A stretch of DNA of 64,000 nucleotides from Sabulicella rubraurantiaca (GTDB lineage: Bacteria > Pseudomonadota > Alphaproteobacteria > Acetobacterales > Acetobacteraceae), in assembly GCF_017355885.1 (NCBI RefSeq), contig NZ_JAFEUU010000005.1, positions 248,001 to 312,000 on the forward strand, given 5' to 3'. Below, piece by piece: positions 8,120 through 16,246 of the stretch. Position 1 is the stretch's first letter, and each line of letters opens with the position of its first letter. A model generated the notes under the pieces. The model was not told the DNA's origin and did no database searches. It worked only from the letters and a program-made list of their open reading frames with translations. A program made the translations under genes and the position numbers.

Positions 8120-9091
8120 ATGAGCCAGATCCACGTCATTCACGAGAACCCGGCTTGGCTGCCGCCACTCGCCGAGGCGCTGGATGCGCAGGGCCTGCCC
8201 TGGACCGAGTGGTTCATGCACGACAAGATCTTCGACCTGTCGGCTCCGCCTCCGGAGGGGGTGTTCTACAACCGCATGAGCGCGTCCTCGCACACGCGGG
8301 ACCACCGATATTCCGCCGAGTTGACGGTCGGCGTACTGGCTTGGCTGACGCGCTGGGGGCGGAAGGTTGTGAACGGTCCGGCGGCGCTCGACCTCGAGAT
8401 CAGCAAGGTGCGGCAATACGCGGCGCTCGAAGCGGCCGGGCTGAGGACGCCGCGCACTGTCATGGTGGCGGGTCGCGACGGCATCGTCGCCGCGGCGCGC
8501 GAGCATTTCGCCGGTAAGCCGGTCATCCTGAAGCCCAATCGCGGCGGCAAGGGCCTGGGCGTGCAGCTTTTCCACACACTCGAGGGTCTGGAGGACTATG
8601 TCCGCAGTGACCGCTACGAGGCGCCGGTGGACGGGATCCAGCTTCTTCAGGCCTATGTGCGGGCGCCGCGCCCCGTGATCACCCGCGCGGAGTTCACCGG
8701 TCGTCGCTTCACCTATGCGGTCGAGGTGGACACGAGCGAGGGGTTCGAGCTTTGCCCGGCGGATGTCTGCGCCATCGGCGATCAGGTCTGCCCGGTGGGC
8801 GAGGAGTCCGGTCGCCCGGCGCATAAGTTCACCGTGGTGGAAGTTCCGGATCGCGCCTTCATCGCCAAGCTCGAGGCGTTCCTGGATGGGGCCGGCGTGG
8901 ATGTGGCCGGGATCGAGTTCATCGTTGGACCGGATGGCCAGAAGCTGGTCTACGACGTGAACACCAACACGAACTACAATCCCGAGGCGGAGGCCCGCGC
9001 CGGCATCGCCGGAACGCAGCGCTCAGGCATGGGTGCGCTGGCCGCTTATCTCGGCGGTCTGCTCGGTGAGACGCAGGTGCGCGCGGCCTAG
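8120..9091 (+). CDS. Orphan ATP-grasp ligase, RimK/glutathione-synthetase-like
   Basis: A 323-residue protein. An N-terminal alpha/beta domain (1-110) precedes an ATP-grasp fold. Lys138 and the glycine loop KPNRGGKGLG (138-147) bind ATP. The C-terminal catalytic segment VYDVNTNTNYNPEAE carries the Asp and Asn residues that hold magnesium. ATP-grasp enzymes join a carboxylate, through an acyl phosphate, to an amine or thiol. No carrier protein, peptide precursor or partner enzyme is adjacent, so the substrates are unknown. The second half contains three Cys in PADVCAIGDQVCPVG. Likely its own transcription unit, from the AT-rich region upstream. Confidence 0.8.
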   Translation: MSQIHVIHENPAWLPPLAEALDAQGLPWTEWFMHDKIFDLSAPPPEGVFYNRMSASSHTRDHRYSAELTVGVLAWLTRWGRKVVNGPAALDLEISKVRQYAALEAAGLRTPRTVMVAGRDGIVAAAREHFAGKPVILKPNRGGKGLGVQLFHTLEGLEDYVRSDRYEAPVDGIQLLQAYVRAPRPVITRAEFTGRRFTYAVEVDTSEGFELCPADVCAIGDQVCPVGEESGRPAHKFTVVEVPDRAFIAKLEAFLDGAGVDVAGIEFIVGPDGQKLVYDVNTNTNYNPEAEARAGIAGTQRSGMGALAAYLGGLLGETQVRAA

Positions 9092-9302
9092 GGCCGGACT
9101 GGCCAGGCGGGAGGCGAAGCGAAAGGGCGCGGGTCGACGGCCCGCTCTTGGCGCTGACAGCCTCCGTTTGGCTGAATAGGCTCTTCCTGCATCAGCGGCA
9201 GCCGTACGCATGCGGCGGGGCTGTCCGGCACGGCCTGACATTCCGCATGCTGGCGGTAGCGCCACCTTTGCGCAGTCCTAAAGGAGCTTGTACGCCTGCA
9301 TT

Positions 9303-9316
9303 TTAGATATATCTAA
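9303..9316. promoter_or_regulatory. Perfect 14-bp palindrome, probable PadR operator
   Basis: TTAGATATATCTAA is an exact inverted repeat 29 bases before the PadR start codon. A further half site (TCTAA) follows at 9323-9327. Such AT-rich palindromes with a central TATA are typical of PadR-type self-regulating operators. Confidence 0.65.
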
Positions 9317-9345
9317 GTCATGTCTAAACACACTCGGGGATAGAC

Positions 9346-9924
9346 ATGCATCACAGACATCATGGTCACCCGCATTCCTGCCACGGTGGCGGACGCCGCT
9401 TCGCACGTGGCGAAGGCGGCCCCGGTTTCGGTCGTCACGGGCGGCATGGCGCAGGCGGGCTGCGGCGCTTCTTCGCCCATGGCGATCTGCGCCTCGTCAT
9501 CCTTCATCTGGTCGCTGAGAAGCCGCGCCATGGCTACGAGATCATCAAGGCGATCGAAGAGCGCGTCGCTGGCGCCTACAGCCCCAGCCCGGGCGTGATC
9601 TACCCGACCCTGACCCTGCTGGAGGAAACGGGCCTCGTCTCCGTCTCAACCGACGGGGCCAGCACGCGCAAGCAGCACGCGATCACAGAGGAGGGGCGCG
9701 CCTTCCTGGAGGCGAACCGCCCCGCGCTGGATGCGCTGCTGGCCCGGATGGAGGAGGCCGGTCGTGCCGGAGGCGGACATGCGGCGCCGCCTGTCCTGCG
9801 GGCCATGGAGAATTTGAAGCTCGCGCTGCGGCTGCGCCTGTCGCGTGGCCCGCTAAGTCCGGCCGAAATCCAGGCCATCGCGGCGGCCCTTGACGAGGCC
9901 GCGACCCGCGTGGAGCGCGCGTGA
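9346..9924 (+). CDS. PadR family regulator with His-rich metal-binding N-terminus (NfeR/YqjI-like)
   Basis: A 192-residue regulator. Residues 1-13 contain seven His and one Cys, followed by a Gly/Arg-rich linker. A PadR winged helix starts near residue 45 (GDLRLVILHLVAEKPRHGYE, then PGVIYPTLTLLEETGLV). The C-terminal helices give dimerisation. E. coli YqjI (NfeR) has the same plan: a His-rich extension that binds nickel or iron in front of a PadR domain, repressing a neighbouring iron-siderophore reductase. Here the downstream gene is a DUF2218 protein, a domain often found with siderophore-interacting proteins. A GGGGA site sits 7 bases before the ATG. Metal sensing is inferred from composition. 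Confidence 0.85.
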   Translation: MHHRHHGHPHSCHGGGRRFARGEGGPGFGRHGRHGAGGLRRFFAHGDLRLVILHLVAEKPRHGYEIIKAIEERVAGAYSPSPGVIYPTLTLLEETGLVSVSTDGASTRKQHAITEEGRAFLEANRPALDALLARMEEAGRAGGGHAAPPVLRAMENLKLALRLRLSRGPLSPAEIQAIAAALDEAATRVERA

Positions 9925-10208
9925 TGAATACCGCCCAGGCCCTGGTCCCGACCGCGACGCCGGGACGCTACCTGCAGCAGCTTTGCAAGCACTTCGCCCA
10001 TAAGCGCCCTGTCACCTTTGATGAGCAGAGGGGCCAAATCGGTTTTACCATCGGCGATTGCCGCTTGGAGGCGGGGGCGGGCGTGCTGAAGCTGTCGGTC
10101 ACCGCACCGGATGCGGCGCAGCTTGCGCAGCTTCAGGACGTAGTTGCCCGCCACCTGGTCCGCTTCGCCTTACGCGAGCCCGTCGTGGTCGAGTGGCGGG
10201 AGGGCTGA
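9924..10208 (+). CDS. DUF2218 domain protein
   Basis: A 94-residue protein with the DUF2218 pattern: RYLQQLCKHFAHKRPVTFDE at the N-terminus, then GDCRLEAGAGVLKLSV and a C-terminal PVVVEW. DUF2218 proteins are short alpha/beta proteins often fused or adjacent to siderophore-interacting flavin reductases. One conserved Cys-x-His pair (CKH) and a second Cys may bind metal. The ATG overlaps the PadR stop (ATGA), so the two are translated together. A GTG three bases upstream is an equivalent start. No reductase gene follows; a Bug receptor converges 9 bases away. Confidence 0.8.
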   Translation: MNTAQALVPTATPGRYLQQLCKHFAHKRPVTFDEQRGQIGFTIGDCRLEAGAGVLKLSVTAPDAAQLAQLQDVVARHLVRFALREPVVVEWREG

Positions 10209-10217
10209 CGCGGCGTC

Positions 10218-11204
10218 CTAGTCGACCGTCGCGCCCGAGGCCTCGACCACCGGGCGCCACTTCTCCACCTCCCGGCGCATGAAGGCGTCGTACTCGGCGG
10301 GGGGAAGGGGCATCGGCTCGGCGCCGAACTCGCGCACGCGCTGGATGATGCCGGGGTCACGCAGCCCCGTGACGATTTCCTGGCCCAGCCGCTCGATGAT
10401 CGGGCGCGGGGTCGAGGCGGGCGCCGCGACGCCGTACCAGCTCGCCACATCGAAATCCGGCACCCCCTGTTCCTGCAGCGTGGCCAGTTCCGGCATGAAG
10501 CTGACGCGCTGCGCCGTGGAAACGCCGAGCGCGCGGAGCATCCCGGCAAGGACCTGCTGGCGGCTGGCGGGGGCGTTGTCGATGGCGAAGAGGACCTCGC
10601 CATTCATGACGGCGGCCATGCTGGGGGCGGTGCCGCGATAGGGAACGTGCTGGACCTCGATGCCCATGCGGAGCCCGAACAGCACGCCCGAAAGATGCGA
10701 GGAGGTGCCGGCCCCGGCAGAGGCGAAGTTGGACTGACGCGGATTCGCCTTGATGAAGCGCACCAGGTCCTGGACCGTGTTGATGCCGCGGTCGGGCTTG
10801 ACGATCAGCACGTTGGGGAGCTGCGCGATGCGTGCGACGCCCGGTAGGTCGCGCAACGGATCGAAGCTGAGCCTCGTGCGATACAGGGTCGGCCCGATGC
10901 CGTGGCTGGCAATGTGGTTGACGAAGAAGGTGTGGTTGTCCGGCGTGGCGCGGGCCGTGATCTCCGCGGCGACCATGCCGCCCGCGCCGGGGCGATTGTC
11001 GAGCCAGAGCGGCTGGCCCAGGCGTTCACGCAGGTGGTTCTCCAGGATGCGCATGAAGATGTCGCTTGCCCCGCCCGCCGCGCCGCCGACGAGGTAGCGC
11101 ATTGGCTTCTCCGGCCAGGAGGCGGCCGTGGACTGGGCGTGGGACCGGGGCGCGCCGAAAGCGGGCAGCGCGAGCGCAGCCGCAAGGGTGCGACGCTTGA
11201 GCAT
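10218..11204 (-). CDS. Bug family tripartite tricarboxylate transporter substrate-binding protein
   Basis: A 328-residue periplasmic receptor. The signal peptide MLKRRTLAAALALPAFG ends near SHAQS. The mature protein has the Bug motifs WPEKPMRYLVGGAAGG, LDNRPGAGGMVAAE and the loop VPYRGTAPSMAAVMNG. The start at 11204 is preceded by GGAGG; a longer frame to 11249 lacks a plausible signal. It lies 140 bases behind the TPP enzyme gene on the same strand and probably shares its transcript, suggesting it imports a 2-oxoacid or the precursor of one. Confidence 0.9.
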   Translation of the reverse strand: MLKRRTLAAALALPAFGAPRSHAQSTAASWPEKPMRYLVGGAAGGASDIFMRILENHLRERLGQPLWLDNRPGAGGMVAAEITARATPDNHTFFVNHIASHGIGPTLYRTRLSFDPLRDLPGVARIAQLPNVLIVKPDRGINTVQDLVRFIKANPRQSNFASAGAGTSSHLSGVLFGLRMGIEVQHVPYRGTAPSMAAVMNGEVLFAIDNAPASRQQVLAGMLRALGVSTAQRVSFMPELATLQEQGVPDFDVASWYGVAAPASTPRPIIERLGQEIVTGLRDPGIIQRVREFGAEPMPLPPAEYDAFMRREVEKWRPVVEASGATVD

Positions 11205-11344
11205 CTGGAATCCTCCCTGGCCGCGCCCTTTTCCCGGCGCGTGCGTCATCGTCTTCGCGCGGTGTGCTCCGGGACGGCCGGTGCTGCGCGCGGCGATCCG
11301 ACCACAAGGGTCGGAGGCGCCGCAAGGAATGATTCGGGTGCGGC

Positions 11345-12985
11345 TCAGCTGGCCTTGCGCGCCTGGTTGTAGGGCGCGTAGGGCGGGTGCTCGCCGATGG
11401 TCGCCATGTCGATCTCGAGCAGGACAGGACCCTTCGTCGCAAAGGCCTTTTCCAGCGTCGGGCCGAATTCCTCCACGGCGGAGACGCGCATTCCGGGCAA
11501 CCCAGCCAGCGCCGCCAGCTGCATCAGATCCGGCCCTTGGAGGTCATGGAAGAAGCGGCGGCCCGCGGCATGGTCCTGGATGTGGCGGATGACGCCATAG
11601 CCCTTGTCGTTCATCACCATGATGACGAGCTCGGCCTGTTCCTGCACCGCAGTCCACAGCTCGGGCAGGTTCAGGGCGAAGCCGCCATCCCCCACCATCG
11701 CGATGGTCTTGCGTCCCTTGCCCGCCATCGCCGCGCCGATGCCGAGCGGCAGGCCCGGCCCGATGGCCGCACCCACCGGGTGTACGGCGTCGCGGGGCCC
11801 CAGGACCGGCATGATGCGGTTGCCCCAGGCGGAGTTGCTGATGGTGATGTCACGCACCCAAAGCGCCTCGCGCGGCATGGTGGCGCGCAGCGTGGCGGGA
11901 AAGCTCTCATAGGGGCCGAGGCCACGGGCGTATTCCGCCACGGCGCGCGGCTTCAGCGCGGCGAGGTCGCGCTGGAGGCCGTCGGGGCGGGTTCCCAGCG
12001 CATCGGCGACTGCATGCATCGTCAGAGCCGCGTCGCCCTGCACGAAGATGTCAGGCTGGTAGGTGCGGCCATTGGCGGCCGGGTCGATATCCACGTGAAT
12101 CAGCGGGCGCGGCAGCTTCAGCGCGAACTCCATCGTCTCGTGCCCGCGCAGGCGGCTGCCGACGACCAGCATGGCGTCGCATGTCCCAAAGAACTCCGCG
12201 ACGGGCGGCGAGCCCGCGCCATGGAGCCCGCCCAGGGTGCGCGGGTCGTCTTCCGCCACAATGCCGCGCCCGTTCCACGAGGACACGGCGCCGAAGCCGA
12301 GGTCGAGCAAGCGCAGCGCCGCGTCCCGCGCGCCCTTGGCGCCATTGCCGAGCCACAGCATGGGCCGCTTCGCCTGCCGCAGCGCAGCGATGGCGGCCGA
12401 GAGGGCGAGGGGCTCGGGCGGCAGGGCAGGGGGGATGGAGAGCGCGATGGAGGACCAGTCGGGGCGCTGCACCTCCATGCGCTGGATGTCGATCGGGACC
12501 TCGACGCTCACCGGGCCCATGGGCGGCGTCAGCGCGGCGGTGGCGGCGGCCATCAGCGTCGCCAGGGCCTCCTGCGGTGCGCGGATGCGGAAGGCCCGCT
12601 TGCAGACGCTGGCGAGCATCTCCGTCTGCCCGGGAACGTCATGCACCGTGCCCATGTCGCGGTCGAGGAAGCGCGTGGCGGTCTGGCCGGTGATGTGCAG
12701 CACGGGGCTGCCGGCGAAGCGGGCCTCGACGAGGCCGGGCACGGCATTGGCGGCGCCAGGGCCGGTAGAGGTGAAGATGACGCCGAGATGCCCCGACACC
12801 CGGGCATAGGCATCGGCCATGTGCGCGCCGCCCATTTCGCCGCGCGCCATCACGTAGCGAACGGCGTTGCGCTGGCTCAGCGCGTCCAGCATCGGGATAT
12901 TGTGGACGGAAACGATGCCGAAGGCGGTGTCCACCCCCACCGCCGGCAGAAACTCGGCGACGAGTTCGCCCACCGTATAAGCCAT
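11345..12985 (-). CDS. Thiamine pyrophosphate enzyme, acetolactate synthase/benzoylformate decarboxylase-like
   Basis: A 546-residue homolog of the acetohydroxyacid synthase superfamily. The N-terminal Pyr domain has the cofactor-activating Glu50 (ARGEMGGAHMADAYARV). A central domain occupies about 190-330, and the C-terminal PP domain has the thiamine motif GDGGFALNLPELWTAV near residue 432. No small regulatory subunit is adjacent, which argues against a biosynthetic IlvB role. Many such catabolic paralogues decarboxylate or condense 2-oxoacids. The downstream Bug receptor supports a catabolic role. ATG at 12985 gives the standard N-terminus (MAYTVGELVAEFL) behind a GGAAG site. Confidence 0.87.
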   Translation of the reverse strand: MAYTVGELVAEFLPAVGVDTAFGIVSVHNIPMLDALSQRNAVRYVMARGEMGGAHMADAYARVSGHLGVIFTSTGPGAANAVPGLVEARFAGSPVLHITGQTATRFLDRDMGTVHDVPGQTEMLASVCKRAFRIRAPQEALATLMAAATAALTPPMGPVSVEVPIDIQRMEVQRPDWSSIALSIPPALPPEPLALSAAIAALRQAKRPMLWLGNGAKGARDAALRLLDLGFGAVSSWNGRGIVAEDDPRTLGGLHGAGSPPVAEFFGTCDAMLVVGSRLRGHETMEFALKLPRPLIHVDIDPAANGRTYQPDIFVQGDAALTMHAVADALGTRPDGLQRDLAALKPRAVAEYARGLGPYESFPATLRATMPREALWVRDITISNSAWGNRIMPVLGPRDAVHPVGAAIGPGLPLGIGAAMAGKGRKTIAMVGDGGFALNLPELWTAVQEQAELVIMVMNDKGYGVIRHIQDHAAGRRFFHDLQGPDLMQLAALAGLPGMRVSAVEEFGPTLEKAFATKGPVLLEIDMATIGEHPPYAPYNQARKAS

Positions 12986-13206
12986 GACGTTTCCTTCCCG
13001 CTGTCGTAGTCGCGAGCATGCGCTGGGATGCGCCCCATGGAAACCCGGCCGCCTCCCGGAAGAAAACGATGCGGGCTTGCGCGGCATTGAAGGAATGGTG
13101 CTGCGGTTTCACTCGGCGAGGCCTGCGGCTATTGGCTGCCGCACGCGACGCGGCTGCGCCGACGGGGCGCCGGGCCGCAGATGGTTCTCAGGAGATCGAG
13201 ACGACG

Positions 13207-13413
13207 ATGAGCAAGCGGGGATTCTGGGTCGTGTGGGGTGGCGTATTCAAGGACACGGATTTCGAGGAACTGGAACCCGGAACCGAGGAGCTGCATGGCC
13301 CCTTCCACAGCGAGGCCGTGGCCAATCGCGTCTGGCAGGACGAGATGCGCCGAAAGGTGGATATCGCGACGCATCGGCTCTTCGTGATGCGGGCACAGCC
13401 CGTCAGCGGCTGA
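13207..13413 (+). CDS. Small DUF4170-like protein
   Basis: A 68-residue protein beginning MSKRGFWVVWGGVFKDTDF and continuing with ELEPGTEELHGPFHS and a C-terminal HRLFVMRAQPV. The Trp-Val-Val-x-Gly-Gly start and the GPF segment match the DUF4170 family of alphaproteobacteria. It is probably a cytoplasmic single-domain protein with no assigned function. A GGAG sequence lies about 10 bases before the ATG. The neighbours are unrelated, and it appears monocistronic. Confidence 0.65.
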   Translation: MSKRGFWVVWGGVFKDTDFEELEPGTEELHGPFHSEAVANRVWQDEMRRKVDIATHRLFVMRAQPVSG

Positions 13414-13801
13414 ACGATTCGGTAGGCACGCGCGGGGCATCCTGCCTTCGCGTGTGCCCACATGGCCAACGTGAGCTGGCTTCATCGGGGCGAGTGCCGC
13501 TCTGAGGTCATGCTCCACACTGCTGGTGGCGCGGCGGACGACCTGCCCCGCTGCGCTTAGGCGGAGAAGCCGTTCCATCCATCCCGCGCCCGCGACGTTT
13601 CGCAGGCGGTCCTATGCTTCCCAAACCGGTCAAAGCTGCGCCGCCGATGTTGGGGCGCAAAACGCAAGATTTGGTTGCCTAAAGCAGCCATGAACACCAT
13701 ATGTGGTTTCGCTGGAGGCTTCTTTCTACCGGCCTGGGTGGTGCCCCACCGTAATCTGGAGGGCGCCGTCTGCTTGGTGTTCATGATTGCGGAGTGTCCT
13801 G
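13414..13801. other. 388-bp leader before the ribonucleotide reductase, no gene seen
   Basis: No convincing coding sequence. It contains two clear hairpins: GCGCC/GGCGC around 13646-13666 and GGTGG/CCACC at 13737-13750. A CCATATGTGG near-palindrome lies at 13697-13706. Because the next gene needs coenzyme B12, a cobalamin riboswitch was sought, but the GCCACTG box was not found. The length and structure still suggest a regulated leader. Confidence 0.4.
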
Positions 13802-16234
13802 ATGGATGGTTTCCATCCCCTTTTCCAAGACCCGGTTGAGCGGCAGGCGGCGAGTTCTGTCGTCGGCGCCAGCTTCGGCGTGGCGCCGCTTACCGCGCGG
13901 CCGCTGGATGGGGGAATGGGAGTTGCGGTCGGCCGCCGCACCATCTTCCGGCCCGAGGATGCGGAGGATTTTGGCCGCGTGGCGGATCGGGTCGCGGCCG
14001 GCAATATGAGCCTCGTGCCGCGGGCCGATGCGGGGGAGCAGGCACGGCTGCGCAACGCCATCGCAACGGGGGCGCTGCTGACCTCCGGGCGACACCTGCA
14101 GCACGGCGATTCCGGGCAGGCCGCGCGCAACATGGAGGTCTTCACCAACTGCGCGACGGCCATCGCCTGCTTTGCTGAATTCTATCTCCTGCTGAATGGC
14201 TCGGGCGTCGGGCGGGCCTATGATGACGAGCTTTGTCTGGTGGACTGGGGGCAGGCGCCAACCCTCCTGCTGCATCTGGGGACCTCCCATCCCGACTATC
14301 CGGCTGGGCGGGACGGACTCCGGCGTTTCGGGATCGAGATGGGCATCCTGCCTTGGGGCATGGACGAGGCCGGCTTCGACGCAGAGGCCGAGGCGCAGGT
14401 GCGGCGTTTCCTGGCGACGGAGCTGCTGCCCGACCTTGCCGCGGCGCCGGAAGGCGCGGTGATCCACCGCGTGGCGGATAGCCGCGAGGGCTGGGCCAAG
14501 GCGGTCGAGCTTCTGGAATCGATGGCCTTCGCGGGCGCGCGGGACCGCGTGCTGGTGCTCGACCTGTCCGAGATCCGCCCCGCGGGCAGCCCGATCCGGG
14601 GCATGCAGGAGCGGCCTTCCTCCGGGCCGGTGTCGCTGCTGCGGGGACTTCTGAACATCCGGCGCGAGGTGCTGGTGCCCGCGCTGGACCGCGACCCGAA
14701 GGGCGAGGCGTTGCAGCCCTGGGAGCAGGCGCTGCTGGTGGACCATCACCTCTCGGTCGAGGTGCAGGTGGGCGGGGCACGGCGCGCGGCCCGCATGGCC
14801 ACCAAGTCTTGGCGCGACGCAGGTGTGCTGCGCTTCGTGCGCGCGAAATCCGAAGGCGGGCTCTGGACCGCGAACAACTCGGTGATGGTGGATGCGGAGT
14901 TCTGGAGCCGGGTGCGTGCGCCGGAAGCCGACCGGGACGCGCTGACCCTGCACGCCAAGGCGGTCTTCGCCGAGGTGACGCGCTGCGCCTACATCAACGG
15001 CGAGCCCGGATTCATCAATGGCGACCGGCTGGAGGACCACCGCAGCGGCGGCGCCTGGGCCAAGCCAGTCTACGAGGATGGGCGCGACTTCCGCAGCGCC
15101 CGCTACCAGGTGGACCATGCCGCCGCATTGCTGGCCAAGGCGTCGCGCCGTGCCGCCGGCGCGCGCTTCCCGGTCACAACCAACCCGTGCGGCGAGATCA
15201 CGCTGCATGTCACCGGCGGCTACTGCGTGATCGCGGATTTCGCGCCGTTGCTCGCCTGCCCGGTCGGATTCGACTCACTCGTTCCGGGTGCGGTGCCTGC
15301 GGAAATTGCCGCGCTCTGGGACCGCCGCGTGGAAGACAGCGTACGGCTCGGCGTGCGCTTCCTGATCCGCGCGAACCGGATGGACGCGCTGTATGGCGAG
15401 GAGGTGGCGCGCACCAACCGCATCGGCATCGGCCCCACCGGCCTGCACGAATGGGCCTGGATGCGCTTCGGCCTGGGCTTCCACGACCTGCTGGACGAGG
15501 AGCGTTCGCGCCCCTTCTGGCAGGCGCTGGAGCGGCTCTCCGACGCCGCGAAGGAGGAGGCGGATGCCTACGCCGCGAGCCTGGGCATGGCGCGGCCGGC
15601 GACGGTGACGACGGTGAAGCCCGCCGGCACCACGAGCAAGCTTTTCGGCCTGACCGAGGGCGCGCATCTTCCGGCGCGGCGGCAATACCTGCGCTGGGTG
15701 CAGTTCAAGGGTGTGAAGGACGAGGCGACCGGTGCATGGCAGCCGGGGTCCGACCCGCTGCTGGCCGAATATGAGGCGCGCGGCTACCCAGTTAGGGCGC
15801 TGCGCAGCTTCCCGGGGATGAGCATCGTCGGCTTTCCCACCGTGCCGCTGGCACTGCGCCTCGGCCTGGGGGCGAGGCTGGTGACCGCGCCCGAAGCTTC
15901 GCCGGAGGAGCAATATGCGTGGCTGCGCCTGCTGGAGCGGCACTGGATCGGCGAGCTTCAGGGCAACCAGGTGAGCTACACCCTCAAGGTCTTCACCGAC
16001 CGCGTGGGGCTGGACGCGTTCCGCGACATCGTGCGGGAGGAGCAGCCGCGTGTGCGCTGCTGCTCCGTCCTGCCGAGCCGCCCCGATGCCGAACTGGGCT
16101 ACGAATACCTGCCGGAGGAGGAGGTCTCGGCCGGGCGCTTTGCCGCGATCGTGGAAGGCATCCGCGATGGCGCAATGCAGGAGGCCGTGGACTGGGCACA
16201 CCTGCAATGCGCGAGCGGGGTCTGCCCGATCTAA
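13802..16234 (+). CDS. nrdJ: Adenosylcobalamin-dependent (class II) ribonucleotide reductase, monomeric RTPR type
   Basis: An 810-residue enzyme that makes deoxyribonucleotides with a B12-generated thiyl radical and so needs no oxygen. All catalytic residues are visible. Cys117 (FTNCATA) and Cys475 (GGYCVIADF) form the redox pair. Cys463 in NPCGE (461-465) is the thiyl cysteine between Asn461 and Glu465. Cys803 and Cys808 in CASGVCPI are the C-terminal shuttle pair, with the same five-residue spacing as the Lactobacillus enzyme. The segment VKPAGTTSKLFGLTEGAH is also typical. It is about 70 residues longer than the Lactobacillus enzyme. The ATG at 13802 follows CGGAG by seven bases; an in-frame TTG at 13787 is less likely. 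Confidence 0.93.
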   Translation: MDGFHPLFQDPVERQAASSVVGASFGVAPLTARPLDGGMGVAVGRRTIFRPEDAEDFGRVADRVAAGNMSLVPRADAGEQARLRNAIATGALLTSGRHLQHGDSGQAARNMEVFTNCATAIACFAEFYLLLNGSGVGRAYDDELCLVDWGQAPTLLLHLGTSHPDYPAGRDGLRRFGIEMGILPWGMDEAGFDAEAEAQVRRFLATELLPDLAAAPEGAVIHRVADSREGWAKAVELLESMAFAGARDRVLVLDLSEIRPAGSPIRGMQERPSSGPVSLLRGLLNIRREVLVPALDRDPKGEALQPWEQALLVDHHLSVEVQVGGARRAARMATKSWRDAGVLRFVRAKSEGGLWTANNSVMVDAEFWSRVRAPEADRDALTLHAKAVFAEVTRCAYINGEPGFINGDRLEDHRSGGAWAKPVYEDGRDFRSARYQVDHAAALLAKASRRAAGARFPVTTNPCGEITLHVTGGYCVIADFAPLLACPVGFDSLVPGAVPAEIAALWDRRVEDSVRLGVRFLIRANRMDALYGEEVARTNRIGIGPTGLHEWAWMRFGLGFHDLLDEERSRPFWQALERLSDAAKEEADAYAASLGMARPATVTTVKPAGTTSKLFGLTEGAHLPARRQYLRWVQFKGVKDEATGAWQPGSDPLLAEYEARGYPVRALRSFPGMSIVGFPTVPLALRLGLGARLVTAPEASPEEQYAWLRLLERHWIGELQGNQVSYTLKVFTDRVGLDAFRDIVREEQPRVRCCSVLPSRPDAELGYEYLPEEEVSAGRFAAIVEGIRDGAMQEAVDWAHLQCASGVCPI

Positions 16235-16246
16235 GCGGCACGCCGG

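Noticed and set aside
13697-13706. CCATATGTGG as an NrdR box before nrdJ
   Set aside because: It is two bases shorter than the 16-bp NrdR consensus and not paired with a second copy; kept only as part of the leader description.
13600-13801. Cobalamin riboswitch before the B12-dependent reductase
   Set aside because: No GCCACTG B12 box or other conserved core was recognised; a variant cannot be excluded without a covariance search.
13781-15208. Long minus-strand open frame opposite the ribonucleotide reductase
   Set aside because: All reductase motifs are on the plus strand; the antisense frame is His/Arg-rich and typical of GC-rich shadow frames.
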